32,974 bases of DNA, from assembly GCA_016218705.1 (NCBI GenBank), contig JACRDC010000022.1:1-32974 (forward strand), written 5' to 3'. The stretch comes from Desulfarculus sp. (GTDB taxonomy: Bacteria > Desulfobacterota > Desulfarculia > Desulfarculales > Desulfarculaceae). Both the position numbers and the translations under genes were made by a program. Below the pieces are notes generated by a model. The model had not been told where the DNA came from, made no database searches, and worked only from the letters and a program-made list of their open reading frames with translations. This document shows, piece by piece, positions 8,668-16,733 of this stretch (positions within the stretch are counted from its first letter, which is position 1; the number at the start of each line of letters is the position of its first letter).

Positions 8668-9719
8668 GCCAGGGGCAACACCAGCCTGGGATCGAGCCCG
8701 GCCAGGAGGTGGAGATAGGCCTGTTCCGGCCCGAGGACGCCCCTGGCGTGGCGGCCTGCTTCCGGGCGGTCTACGGCGAGGGCTACCCGGTCAAAACCTA
8801 CTACCACCCCCGGGAACTCATAGCCGCCGTGCAGCGGGGCCAGATCATCCCCGTGGTGGCGCGCACGCCCCGGGGCGAGGTGGTGGGCGTGGTGAACATG
8901 TTCAACTCGGCGCCCTTCAAGGGTGTCTACGAGGTCGGCGCCGGCCTGGTCCTGCCCAGCTACCGCGAGCGCAGGCTCAACCACGACATGATCGGCTATC
9001 TGCTGGAAACGGCCGTGCCGCTCGAGAAGGTGCCCATGGGCTATGGCGAGGCGGTGCTCAATCACGTCTATCAGCAGAAGACCCAGCATGCCATGCGCTA
9101 CGTGGCCACGGCCCTGGAGGTGGACCTCATGCCGGCCGCGGCCTACAGCAAGGAAAAGAGCGCCACCGGCCGGGTGGCGGCCATGATGGCCTTCAGGAGC
9201 TACCAGCCCCATGCCCGCCAGGTGACGCTGCCCCCCCGCTACGCCGCCGCCCTGCGCGAGATATACGCAGGCATTGACCTGCAACGCACCTTCCTGGAGG
9301 CCGACCCCGGGGCCGCCTTGCAGGGCGTTACGGAACTCGAGGTGGAGGTCTTTGATTTCGCGAGCGCGGCCCGGGTGACTGTGCGTGAGATCGGCGCCGA
9401 CCTGACCCGGCGGATGGATGATCTCCTGGCCGAGATGCGGGGCAGGGGAGTGGTGGTGATCCAGGTGTGGCTCAACCTGGCCTCGCCCCTGGTGGCCGCC
9501 GCCGTGGAGGTCTTGCGGCCGTGGGGTTTCTTCCTGGGCGGGCCGCTGCCCCGCTGGTTCGATGAAGACGGCCTGCTGATGCAGAAGGTCCCGGCCCAGC
9601 CCAACTGGCGGGACATCAAGATACAGGGCCAGCAGAACCAACGCATCTTCGATCTGGTGCGCCAGGACTGGCAGGAGCTTCAGGGTGGTGACCCGGCCCG
9701 GGAGGGAACGTCGGCATGA
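8664..9719 (+). CDS. GNAT-like protein, tandem copy 2
   Basis: This 351-residue paralogue starts at GTG 8664 inside the GTGA overlap with copy 1, with GGGGAGGA upstream in the preceding gene, so translational coupling is likely. It follows the same plan: IEPGQEVEIGLFRPEDAPGV near the N-terminus, YPVKTYYHPRELIAAV, VVARTPRGEVVGVVNMFNSA, then LVLPSYRERRLNHDM at the GNAT motif-A position, where the R-x-x-G-x-G/A glycines are not kept. The second half contains FLEADPGAAL, VIQVWLNLASPL and FFLGGPLPRWFDEDGLLMQK. It looks much closer to copies 3 and 4 than to copy 1. The conserved acidic and aromatic positions suggest the fold is maintained; the activity is unknown. Confidence 0.8.
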   Translation: MSQGQHQPGIEPGQEVEIGLFRPEDAPGVAACFRAVYGEGYPVKTYYHPRELIAAVQRGQIIPVVARTPRGEVVGVVNMFNSAPFKGVYEVGAGLVLPSYRERRLNHDMIGYLLETAVPLEKVPMGYGEAVLNHVYQQKTQHAMRYVATALEVDLMPAAAYSKEKSATGRVAAMMAFRSYQPHARQVTLPPRYAAALREIYAGIDLQRTFLEADPGAALQGVTELEVEVFDFASAARVTVREIGADLTRRMDDLLAEMRGRGVVVIQVWLNLASPLVAAAVEVLRPWGFFLGGPLPRWFDEDGLLMQKVPAQPNWRDIKIQGQQNQRIFDLVRQDWQELQGGDPAREGTSA

Positions 9720-10765
9720 GCCTGACCCAGGGCCAGCCTGAGATCGAGCCCGGCCAGGAGGTGGAGATCGGTCTGTTCCGCCCCCAGGACGCGGACGGGG
9801 TGGCGGCCAGCTTCCGGGCGGTGTACGGCGAGGGCTATCCGGTCAAGGTCTACTACCAGCCACCCGAGCTCATCGCCGCCGTGGGGCGGGGCGAGATCAT
9901 CTGCGTGGTGGCGCGCACTCCCCGGGGCGAGGTGGTTGGCGTGGTCAACTTTTTCAACTCGGCGCCCTTCAACGGCATCTACGAGATCGGCGCCGGCCTG
10001 GTCCTGCCCTCCTTTCGCCAGCGGGGCCTCAATACCCTGATGATTAACTACATGCTGGACCAGGCCGTGCCCCAGAGGGGCGTGCCCATGGGTTTTGGCG
10101 AGGCGGTGTGCAACCACACTCACCTGCAGAAGACCCAGGAGGCCAGGGGCTACGCGCACACGGCCCTGGAGGTGGACCTGATGCCCGCGGCGGCCTATGG
10201 CAGAGAGCAGAGCGCCAGCGGCCGCGTGGCGGTCATGGCCAGCTTCAGGGCCTATGAGCCCAACAGCCATGCCGTGTACCTGCCTCCTCGTTACGCCGCC
10301 GCCCTGCGCGAGATATACACCAGCAGCGGCCAGGAGCGCGCCTTCCTGGAGGCCGACCCCGGGGCCACCTTGCTAGGCTCCACGGAATTGAAGGCCCAGG
10401 TCTTCGACTTCGCCCAGGCCGCGCGGGTGGCCGTGCACGAAACCGGCGCCGACCTGGAGGGCCGCTTGGATGAACTGCTGGCCGGCCTGGAGGACCAGGG
10501 CGTGGTGGTGGTGCAGGCCTGGCTCAAGCTGGCCTCGCCCCTGGTGGGCCGGGCGGTGGAGGTCTTCAGGGCGCGGGGCTTTTTCCTGGGCGGGGTGCTC
10601 CTGCGCTGGTTCGACCAGGACGGCCTGCTGCTGCAAAAGGTCCATGGCCGGCCCAATTGGGAGGAGATACAGGTCTACTCGCCCCAGTGCCGTTGCATCC
10701 TGGACCTGGTGCGCCAGGACTGGCAAGAAGTCCAGGGCGAATTGCCCCAGGGAGCAACAGCATGA
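9716..10765 (+). CDS. GNAT-like protein, tandem copy 3
   Basis: This 349-residue paralogue starts at ATG 9716, overlapping the stop of copy 2 as ATGA; GGGAGG lies just upstream. The layout matches copies 2 and 4: IEPGQEVEIGLFRPQDADGV, YPVKVYYQPPELIAAV and VARTPRGEVVGVVNFFNSAP. The motif-A region reads LVLPSFRQRGLNTLM. It has R-x-x-G, so it is closer to a working acetyl-CoA loop than copies 1 and 2, although the final Gly/Ala is Asn. The C-terminal block FFLGGVLLRWFDQDGLLLQK is conserved. It is a soluble protein with no targeting signal. Confidence 0.8.
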   Translation: MSLTQGQPEIEPGQEVEIGLFRPQDADGVAASFRAVYGEGYPVKVYYQPPELIAAVGRGEIICVVARTPRGEVVGVVNFFNSAPFNGIYEIGAGLVLPSFRQRGLNTLMINYMLDQAVPQRGVPMGFGEAVCNHTHLQKTQEARGYAHTALEVDLMPAAAYGREQSASGRVAVMASFRAYEPNSHAVYLPPRYAAALREIYTSSGQERAFLEADPGATLLGSTELKAQVFDFAQAARVAVHETGADLEGRLDELLAGLEDQGVVVVQAWLKLASPLVGRAVEVFRARGFFLGGVLLRWFDQDGLLLQKVHGRPNWEEIQVYSPQCRCILDLVRQDWQEVQGELPQGATA

Positions 10766-11790
10766 CTAATCAGCAGGCCCCGCCGGAGATAGAACCCGGC
10801 CAGGAGGTGGAGATAGGCCTTTTTTGCCCGGAAGACGCGCCAGGCGTGGCCGCCTTGTTCCAGGCGGTGTATGGCCAGGGCTATCCGGTCAAGGTCTACT
10901 ATCATCCCCAGGAACTAGCCGCCGCCGTGGCCCGTGGCGAGATCATCCAGGTGGTGGCGCGCACGCCCCGGGGCCAGGTGGTGGGCGTGGAGAACATGTT
11001 CAACTCGGCGCCGTTCAAGGGGGTTTACGAGATGGGCGCGGGCCTGGTCCTGGCCTCCTTTCGCAACCGCGGGCTGAGCAGGGCCATGAACCAGTACCTG
11101 GTTGACGAGGTGATCCCCCAAAAAGGGGTGCCCATGACCTTTGGCGAGCCGGTGTGCAACCACGTGTTTCAGCAGAAGGCCCGCGAGGGCATGGGCTATG
11201 TCAACACGGCCCTGGAGGTGGACCTGATGCCAGCGGCGGCCTACAGCCGGGAGCAAAGCGCCAGCGGCCGGGTGGCGGCCCTGATGAGCTTCAAGGGCTA
11301 CCAGGACCATGAGCACGCCGTGCACCTGCCCGTCCGTTACGCCGCCGCCCTGCTTGAGATCTACGCTGGCAGCGGCCAGGGGCGCGCCATCCTGGAGGCC
11401 GACTCCGGGGCGGCGTTGCGGGGGACCACGGAATTCAAGGTGGAGCTCTTCGATTTCGCCCAGGCGGCGCGGGTGGCCGTGCATGAGACCGGGGCCGATC
11501 TGGAAGAGCGTTTGGACGCGCTGCTGGCCGATCTGCGCGGCCAGGGCATGTTGGTGGTGCAGGCCTGGCTCAAGCTGGCCTCGCCCCCGGTGGCGGCGGC
11601 GGCGGAGGTCTTCAGGGCGCGGGGCTTCTTCCTGGGCGGGGTGCTGCCCCGCTGGTTCGATGAGGACGGCCTCTTGCTGCAAAAGGTCCATGGCCGGCCC
11701 AACTGGGAGGAGATACAAGTGCACTCGCCCAGGAGCCGGCGCATCCTGGAACTGGTGCGCCAGGACTGGCGGGAAGCGGGCCAGGCCTAG
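10762..11790 (+). CDS. GNAT-like protein, tandem copy 4
   Basis: This 342-residue paralogue starts at ATG 10762 in an ATGA overlap with copy 3. The frame is open further upstream, but only inside copy 3, so the overlap start is preferred. It shares IEPGQEVEIGLF, YPVKVYYHPQELAAAV and VARTPRGQVVGVENMFNSAP. Motif A reads LVLASFRNRGLSRAM, with R-x-x-G kept and Ser at the last position. The C-terminal half ends FFLGGVLPRWFDEDGLLLQK and is nearly the same as in copy 3 (both share VHGRPNWEEIQV). The copy 3/copy 4 similarity in the final 100 residues suggests a recent duplication or gene conversion. Confidence 0.8.
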   Translation: MTNQQAPPEIEPGQEVEIGLFCPEDAPGVAALFQAVYGQGYPVKVYYHPQELAAAVARGEIIQVVARTPRGQVVGVENMFNSAPFKGVYEMGAGLVLASFRNRGLSRAMNQYLVDEVIPQKGVPMTFGEPVCNHVFQQKAREGMGYVNTALEVDLMPAAAYSREQSASGRVAALMSFKGYQDHEHAVHLPVRYAAALLEIYAGSGQGRAILEADSGAALRGTTEFKVELFDFAQAARVAVHETGADLEERLDALLADLRGQGMLVVQAWLKLASPPVAAAAEVFRARGFFLGGVLPRWFDEDGLLLQKVHGRPNWEEIQVHSPRSRRILELVRQDWREAGQA

Positions 11791-11828
11791 CCGGCGGGCC
11801 AGCACGCCTTGCCGAGGCCACCCGCCGG
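11791..11828 (+). terminator. GC hairpin after the GNAT array, weak terminator candidate
   Basis: CCGGCGGG at 11791-11798 is complementary to CCCGCCGG at 11821-11828, giving an 8 bp stem with a 22-base loop directly after the copy 4 stop codon. No T tract follows, so a rho-independent terminator is doubtful. Confidence 0.3.
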
Positions 11829-11916
11829 GGGTATCTTTCCTCGAAGCGCCTGCCGGGCAGCCGCCCAGGCCGGTGGGTGGCCGCATCATCCAGCCTCCCA
11901 ACCGTGACGAGGCCCC

Positions 11917-13113
11917 GTGGACTTCAAGGCCCTGCTGCTTCTCATCGTGGGCCACCTAGTGGTGGACACCCCCCAAGGCGCCCTGCCGGCGCTCTTGCCC
12001 CTGCTCAAGCAGGCCCATGGCCTTAGCTATGCCCAGGCCGGGGCCATCGTCATGGTCATGAACCTCACCTCCTCGGTGATCCAGCCCCTGTTCGGTTACC
12101 TGAGCGACCGCTGGCCCCTGCGCTGGCTCTTGCCCGTGGGCCTGGCGGTTTCCGGCCTGGGCATGGCCCTTCTGGGCCTGGCGACCTCCTACGGCCTCAT
12201 GCTGGCCCTGGTGGTGGTCAGCGGCCTGGGGGTGGCCAGCTTCCATCCCGAGGCCTTCAAGGCCGTGCTGGGCTCGGCCACCACCCGCAAGGTGGTGGGC
12301 GTGTCCTGGTTCATGGTGGGCGGCAACATGGGCTTCGTGGTGGGGCCGCTCTTGGCCGGCGCCTTCTGTGCCTGGCTGGGTCTGGCCGGCACCGCCGTCT
12401 TCGCCCTGCCGGGTGTCCTGATGTCGGGCCTTTACCTTTTTACCTGGCCGCGCCTGCTGGCCCTGCGCACCGTGGAGCAGGCCCACGGCAAGCCCCTGTC
12501 CCCCCAGCCCCTGCGGGGGCGCCTGGGCGCCTTAAGCATGCTCATCACCTCGGTGATCCTCCGGTCCTGGGTACACAGCGGGGTCACGGCCTTTGTGCCC
12601 TTTTATTACGTCAGCGTGCTGGGCGGCCAGGAGGTGGACGCCTGGCGGATGCTGACCACCTTTTTGCTGGCCGGGGTGACCGGCACGGCCCTGGGCGCGC
12701 CCCTGGCCGAGAAGGTCGGTCCCAAGCGCTTTTTTGTCTTGGCGGTGGCCCTGACCACGCCGCTATTGCTCTGGTTTTTACAGGCGCGCGGGGTGTGGGT
12801 GTACGTGTCCCTGGCCCTGGCGGGGGCCTTCCTCATCTCCACCTGGTCCATCATCATGGTCATGGCCCAGCAGATACTGCCCGATCGCGCCGGCATGGCC
12901 TCGGGGCTCATGGTGGGCTTCGCCCTGGGCACCGGCGGCATCGGCGCCGCCGTGCTGGGGGCCGTGGCCGACCGCTGGGGAGTGACCACGGTGCTGTACA
13001 TCGTGGCCGGGCTGCCCCTGTTGAGCGCCCTGACCGGCTGGCTGGTGCCCACCGTCAAGCCCCCCGCGCGGGCGGCCGGCCAGGCGCCCGCCGCCGGGGT
13101 GCCTGACGCCTGA
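11917..13113 (+). CDS. MFS exporter of the fosmidomycin-resistance (Fsr) type
   Basis: This 398-residue major-facilitator protein is read from GTG 11917, with GACGAGG upstream. It is hydrophobic throughout, with about 12 predicted helices. The first part closely follows the Fsr group: GHLVVDTPQGALPALLPLLK, LSYAQAGAIVMVMNLTSSVI, QPLFGYLSDR (the MFS loop 2-3 motif), and FHPEAFKAV in TM4-5. Fsr-type proteins export fosmidomycin and other small compounds by proton antiport; the natural substrate is usually unknown. It follows the GNAT array by 126 bp on the same strand, so an acetylation-plus-export partnership is possible but unproven. Confidence 0.88.
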   Translation: MDFKALLLLIVGHLVVDTPQGALPALLPLLKQAHGLSYAQAGAIVMVMNLTSSVIQPLFGYLSDRWPLRWLLPVGLAVSGLGMALLGLATSYGLMLALVVVSGLGVASFHPEAFKAVLGSATTRKVVGVSWFMVGGNMGFVVGPLLAGAFCAWLGLAGTAVFALPGVLMSGLYLFTWPRLLALRTVEQAHGKPLSPQPLRGRLGALSMLITSVILRSWVHSGVTAFVPFYYVSVLGGQEVDAWRMLTTFLLAGVTGTALGAPLAEKVGPKRFFVLAVALTTPLLLWFLQARGVWVYVSLALAGAFLISTWSIIMVMAQQILPDRAGMASGLMVGFALGTGGIGAAVLGAVADRWGVTTVLYIVAGLPLLSALTGWLVPTVKPPARAAGQAPAAGVPDA

Positions 13114-13131
13114 GGGCCTGGCCGCCGGTGG

Positions 13132-13158
13132 TAGACGGTATGCTAGAATGCTTATAAT
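13132..13158 (+). promoter_or_regulatory. Candidate sigma-70 promoter for the kor operon
   Basis: A perfect TATAAT lies at 13153-13158, unusual in this GC-rich DNA. A partial -35 (TAGACG, 13132-13137) sits 15 bp upstream, which is short. Transcription would start near 13165, about 55 bases before the korD start at 13220. Confidence 0.45.
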
Positions 13159-13219
13159 GGTATCCGCCGGGTGTTTAAGGCGGTCCGGCGCGTGGCTTTC
13201 CCTTCCAGGAGATGAAACC

Positions 13220-13558
13220 GTGAGCCCCAAGGCGGCCCCGACCCCCGAGAACAAGGCGGCGGTGGACAAGGTCAGCTTCTACTCGGCCTGGTGCAAGCGC
13301 TGCGGCAACTGCGTGGCTTTTTGCCCGCGCAAGGCCTTGGGCCACGACGAGTGGGGCTACCCGGTGCTGGCCGACCCGGAGCGCTGCACCACCTGTGGCC
13401 TGTGCGAGATGCTCTGCCCCGACTTCGCCTTGAGCGTGGGCGAGGCGCCGGCCCAGCCTGGCGCCGCCGCCGTGCCCAAGGGCTCGCGGGTGGCCCCCAC
13501 CACCAGCCCCGAGCGCCTGGCCCCCGAGCCCGCCCCCAAGGAGAACGGCCATGGCTAG
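13220..13558 (+). CDS. korD: 2-oxoacid:ferredoxin oxidoreductase, delta (ferredoxin-like) subunit
   Basis: This 112-residue protein carries two [4Fe-4S] motifs: C25-x2-C28-x2-C31-x3-CP and C56-x2-C59-x2-C62-x3-CP. It is the small electron-transfer subunit that passes electrons from the catalytic core to ferredoxin. GTG 13220 was chosen as start because AGGAG lies 8-12 bases upstream; the frame is open to 13148 but that part looks non-coding. The last 40 residues form a Pro/Ala-rich tail not needed for the ferredoxin fold. It overlaps korA by 8 bases. The korD-korA-korB-korC order is typical of 2-oxoglutarate synthase operons, so 2-oxoglutarate is the favoured substrate. Confidence 0.9.
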   Translation: MSPKAAPTPENKAAVDKVSFYSAWCKRCGNCVAFCPRKALGHDEWGYPVLADPERCTTCGLCEMLCPDFALSVGEAPAQPGAAAVPKGSRVAPTTSPERLAPEPAPKENGHG

Positions 13559-14687
13559 ACCACGGGCGCGCCTGTTGCAAGGCAACGAGGCCATTTCCCT
13601 GGGCGCCCTGGCCGCGGGCTGCAACTTCTTCGCCGGCTACCCCATCACCCCGGCCAGCGAGATCACCGAGATCATGAGCCGGGAGCTGCCGGCCCTGGGC
13701 CATCCCTTCATCCAGATGGAGGACGAGATCGCCTCCCTGGGGGCCTGTATCGGCGCCAGCCTGGCCGGCAAGAAGGCCATGACCGCCACCAGCGGGCCGG
13801 GCTTTTCGCTGATGCAAGAGAACCTGGGCTACGCGGCCATCGCAGAGGTGCCCCTGGTGCTAGTCAACGTCATGCGCGGCGGGCCCTCCACGGGGCTACC
13901 CACCAACGTGGCCCAGGGCGACGTGCAGCAGGCCCGCTGGGGCACCCACGGCGACCATCCGGCCATCGTGCTCTGCCCGGCCACGGTGGGTCAGTGCTTC
14001 GAGCTGACGGTGATGGCCTTCAACTGGGCCGAGCGCTTTCGCACGCCGGTGATCCTGCTCGGCGACGAGGTGGTGGCCCACATGCGCGAGAAGGTGGCCT
14101 TGCCCGCGCCCGAGGAGGTGGAGGTCATCGAGCGCCGCCAGCCCACGGTGCCGCCCGACTGGTACGTGCCCTACAAGACCGACGGCAGCCTCATCCCCCG
14201 CCTGGCCAGCTTGGGCCAGGGCTACCGCTACCATGTCACCGGCCTGGTGCACGACGAGCGCGGCTTCCCCACCCGGCGGCCCGACGAGGTGGAGCCCTTC
14301 TACGCCCGGCTCTTCGGCAAGATCAGCCGCCACTTCTCCGACCTGGAGCTGGTGCGCGCCTTCGAGCTGGACGACGCCGAGGTGGTCTTCATCGCCTATG
14401 GCTGCACGGCCCGCGCCGCCCAGGCGGCGGTGCGTATCGGCCGCGAGAAGGGCCTCAAACTGGGCATGCTGCAACTGCTCTCCCTGTGGCCCTTCCCCCG
14501 CCGGCCGGTGGAGGAGGCCTTGACCGGCCGCCGGATGGCCCTGGTGCCCGAGCTGAACATGGGGCAAATCAGCCGCGAGGTCAAAAGGGTCAACAACGGC
14601 CGCACCCAGGTCTTGCGGCACGGCAAGATGGACGGCAACATGATAACCCCCGACGAGCTCTTGAACCGCCTGCGCGAGGTGAAGTGA
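13551..14687 (+). CDS. korA: 2-oxoacid:ferredoxin oxidoreductase, alpha subunit
   Basis: This 378-residue alpha subunit makes part of the thiamine-diphosphate active site. It shows GYPITPASEI (residues 29-38), the QMEDEIASLGACIGASLAG region, TATSGPGFSLMQEN and VNVMRGGPSTGLPT, all hallmarks of the KorA/VorA branch. The enzyme interconverts a 2-oxoacid and CoA with the acyl-CoA, CO2 and reduced ferredoxin. In an anaerobe it typically serves the reductive or incomplete TCA cycle (2-oxoglutarate/succinyl-CoA). A branched-chain 2-oxoacid enzyme cannot be excluded by eye. The ATG at 13551 follows AAGGAGAA inside korD. Its stop overlaps the next ATG by one base (TGATG). Confidence 0.92.
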   Translation: MARPRARLLQGNEAISLGALAAGCNFFAGYPITPASEITEIMSRELPALGHPFIQMEDEIASLGACIGASLAGKKAMTATSGPGFSLMQENLGYAAIAEVPLVLVNVMRGGPSTGLPTNVAQGDVQQARWGTHGDHPAIVLCPATVGQCFELTVMAFNWAERFRTPVILLGDEVVAHMREKVALPAPEEVEVIERRQPTVPPDWYVPYKTDGSLIPRLASLGQGYRYHVTGLVHDERGFPTRRPDEVEPFYARLFGKISRHFSDLELVRAFELDDAEVVFIAYGCTARAAQAAVRIGREKGLKLGMLQLLSLWPFPRRPVEEALTGRRMALVPELNMGQISREVKRVNNGRTQVLRHGKMDGNMITPDELLNRLREVK

Positions 14688-15040
14688 TGCACGAGAAGTG
14701 GACAGCCGGCCTGGTGGCAGCGGCCCTGTTGCTCGCCGTCTTGGCCCTGGCCGCCCCGGCCCAGGCCAAGGACGACAACGTCTTTATGCTGTACAACGAC
14801 AGCGACCGGGTCATCACCAGCTTTCGCACCAAGGAAGGCAACGAGGAGTTCAGCAACAACTGGATCAAGGGCGACAGGTTGCTGCCGGGCGACAGCTTTG
14901 AGATGGAGTTTTTTGAGGGCGGTCCCTGCGAGGCGCAGGTCAGGGTGACCAGCGAGGACGGCTACGTGCACGACCATGTCATAGACTTCTGCCGCGCCCG
15001 GGAGATATTCATCAAGAACCGGGGTATCTCCTACCGCTAG
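14687..15040 (+). CDS. Small secreted protein between korA and korB, unknown function
   Basis: This 117-residue protein starts at ATG 14687, sharing one base with the korA stop. Residues 1-27 form a clear Sec signal peptide (hydrophobic core VAAALLLAVLALA, cleavage after AQA). The mature part of about 90 residues is mixed polar and aromatic (NVFMLYNDSDRVITSF, GDSFEMEFFEGGPCEAQV, FCRAREIFIKNRG) with two cysteines about 25 residues apart that could form a disulfide. The pattern suggests a compact beta-rich periplasmic domain; I do not recognise the family. Its place inside a cytoplasmic enzyme operon is odd: see findings. Confidence 0.82.
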   Translation: MHEKWTAGLVAAALLLAVLALAAPAQAKDDNVFMLYNDSDRVITSFRTKEGNEEFSNNWIKGDRLLPGDSFEMEFFEGGPCEAQVRVTSEDGYVHDHVIDFCRAREIFIKNRGISYR

Positions 15041-15112
15041 GGACCGGCTCACGACCCGAACTCCAGGGGCCGCGCGCCGCCGGCGCCGCCCCGCAGGCAA
15101 GCGAGGTATGGC

Positions 15113-15961
15113 ATGCCCCCCGTGCACCGAAGCGTGGTCTACGGCTGGCTACGGCACGACAAGAAGTTCCCCCACGTGTGGTGCCCGGGCTGCGGCCTGG
15201 GCATCCTGCTGGGCTCCCTGCTCCGGGCCTTGTCCCAGAGCGGCCTGGACAAGAATCAGGTGGTGCTGGTCTCGGGCATCGGCTGCTCCGGGCGGCTGCC
15301 GGTGTACGTGGACGTGGGCAGCGTGCACACCACCCACGGCCGGGCGCTCACCTTCGCCACGGGCATCAAGCTGGCCAAGCCCGAGCTGACGGTCATCACC
15401 GTCATGGGCGACGGCGACGCCACGGCCATCGGCGGCAACCACCTCATCCACGCCGCCCGCCGCAACCTGGACATCAAGACCGTCATCATCAACAACCAGA
15501 CCTACGGCATGACCGGCGGCCAGTACAGCCCCACCACTCCCCTGGGGGCCAAGGCCACCACGGCCCCCTACGGCCACATCGAGCCCAGCTTCGACATCAG
15601 CGCCCTGTCGGCCACCGCCGGGGCCTCCTTCGTGGCCCGCTCCACGGTCTACCACGTCACCCAACTGGACCAGCTCCTGGGCCAGCTCATCGCCAAGCCG
15701 GGCTTTGGCGTGGTGGAGGTGCTCTCGCCCTGCCACACCAACTTCGGCCGCCAGAACCGCCTGGGCTCCCAGGTGGACATGATGCTGGAGTTCAAGAAGC
15801 GCGGGGTACGCGTGGAGCGCTGGCAGAAGCTCGGCCCCCAGGAGAGGGAAGGGCGCTACCCGCTGGGGGTGCTGGTGGACCGCCAGCAGCCAAGCTTCGA
15901 TGATTCCTACCAGGCCATGGCCGCGCAGGCCGCGGCCCTGCGCCGGGAGAAGCAGCCATGA
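15113..15961 (+). CDS. korB: 2-oxoacid:ferredoxin oxidoreductase, beta subunit
   Basis: This 282-residue thiamine-diphosphate and iron-sulfur subunit has the TPP/Mg motif GDGDATAIGGNH (99-110) with NN at 127-128. The cluster ligands of this enzyme class are C24-x2-C27 (WCPGCG), C58 (GIGCSG) and C207 (SPCHTNFG). VHTTHGRALTFATGIKLAKP is a family signature. The ATG at 15113 is preferred to an ATG at 15108 because GAGGT lies at a proper distance only for the former. It ends in an ATGA overlap with korC. A 72 bp gap separates it from the inserted secreted-protein gene. Confidence 0.93.
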   Translation: MPPVHRSVVYGWLRHDKKFPHVWCPGCGLGILLGSLLRALSQSGLDKNQVVLVSGIGCSGRLPVYVDVGSVHTTHGRALTFATGIKLAKPELTVITVMGDGDATAIGGNHLIHAARRNLDIKTVIINNQTYGMTGGQYSPTTPLGAKATTAPYGHIEPSFDISALSATAGASFVARSTVYHVTQLDQLLGQLIAKPGFGVVEVLSPCHTNFGRQNRLGSQVDMMLEFKKRGVRVERWQKLGPQEREGRYPLGVLVDRQQPSFDDSYQAMAAQAAALRREKQP

Positions 15962-16566
15962 ACCAGAAGGAATCGCCCTCCCTGGGCCGCGTGGAGGTGC
16001 GCCTGGCCGGCTCGGGGGGCCAGGGTCTGCTCTTGGCCGGGCTGGTGCTGGCCGAGGCCGCCGGCCTGCACGACGGCCGCGAGGTGGCCATGGTGCAGTC
16101 CTACGGACCCGAGGCCCGGGGCGGGGCCAGCAAGGCCGAGGTAATCATCAGCGACGCAGCCATTGACTACCCCCTGTGCAGCCGGGTGGATTTGTTCCTG
16201 GCCTTGACCCAGGAGGCGGCCGACGCCTACTCCTGGGACCTCAAGCCAGGCGCCTGGACCCTGGTGGACTCGGACCTGGTCAAGCACCCGCCCACCAGCC
16301 GCGCCTTGCGGCTGCCCTTCACCGCCGTGGCCCGCGAGAAGCTCAAGAAACCCATGGTGGCCAACGTGGTGGCCCTGGGCGCCCTGGCCGAGGTGACCGG
16401 CGTGGTCAGCCGCCGGGGCCTGGAAAAGGCCCTCCTGGCCCGGGTGCCCCCCGGCACCGAGCCCCTGAACAAGAAGGCCCTGAGCCTGGGGGCCAGGATG
16501 GCCCGCGAGTACCTGGGCCAGGACGCCTCCCAGCCCCAGCCCGAGGCCCACAGCGAGGATATCTGA
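15958..16566 (+). CDS. korC: 2-oxoacid:ferredoxin oxidoreductase, gamma subunit
   Basis: This 202-residue gamma subunit starts with the family pattern VEVRLAGSGGQGLLLAG (GSGGQG at 18-23), followed by AMVQSYGPEARGGASKAEVI and a conserved C-terminal region around PMVANVVALGALAEVTG. It completes the alpha-beta-gamma-delta enzyme; in related enzymes this domain helps bind CoA and organise the complex. It starts at ATG 15958, four bases before the korB stop, so it should be translationally coupled. It is the last gene of the operon; the following 167 bp contain a small GC hairpin (16578-16591) without a proper T tract. Confidence 0.92.
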   Translation: MNQKESPSLGRVEVRLAGSGGQGLLLAGLVLAEAAGLHDGREVAMVQSYGPEARGGASKAEVIISDAAIDYPLCSRVDLFLALTQEAADAYSWDLKPGAWTLVDSDLVKHPPTSRALRLPFTAVAREKLKKPMVANVVALGALAEVTGVVSRRGLEKALLARVPPGTEPLNKKALSLGARMAREYLGQDASQPQPEAHSEDI

Positions 16567-16733
16567 GCGCGCCCCCGGGGCGGGAGCGCCCACGGAGGCC
16601 GCAAAAAAATCTGCCTTAAGCCCTACCGAGGAGGTTAGAATTTTTATATGGGGACCGGGCCGCCGGGTGACCGCCGCCGCGGGACAACCAGGCCCGGCCC
16701 GCGCCTGAGTGCCTAGCGGAGAGGAGGTCGGTC

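Noticed and set aside
13148-13219. Longer N-terminus for the korD product
   Set aside because: The extension overlaps the TATAAT promoter element and lacks a ribosome site, while GTG 13220 has a good one.
16578-16591. GC hairpin after korC as a rho-independent terminator
   Set aside because: The stem is 5 bp and the following bases are ACGGAGGCCGC then an A tract, the wrong strand for termination of the kor operon.
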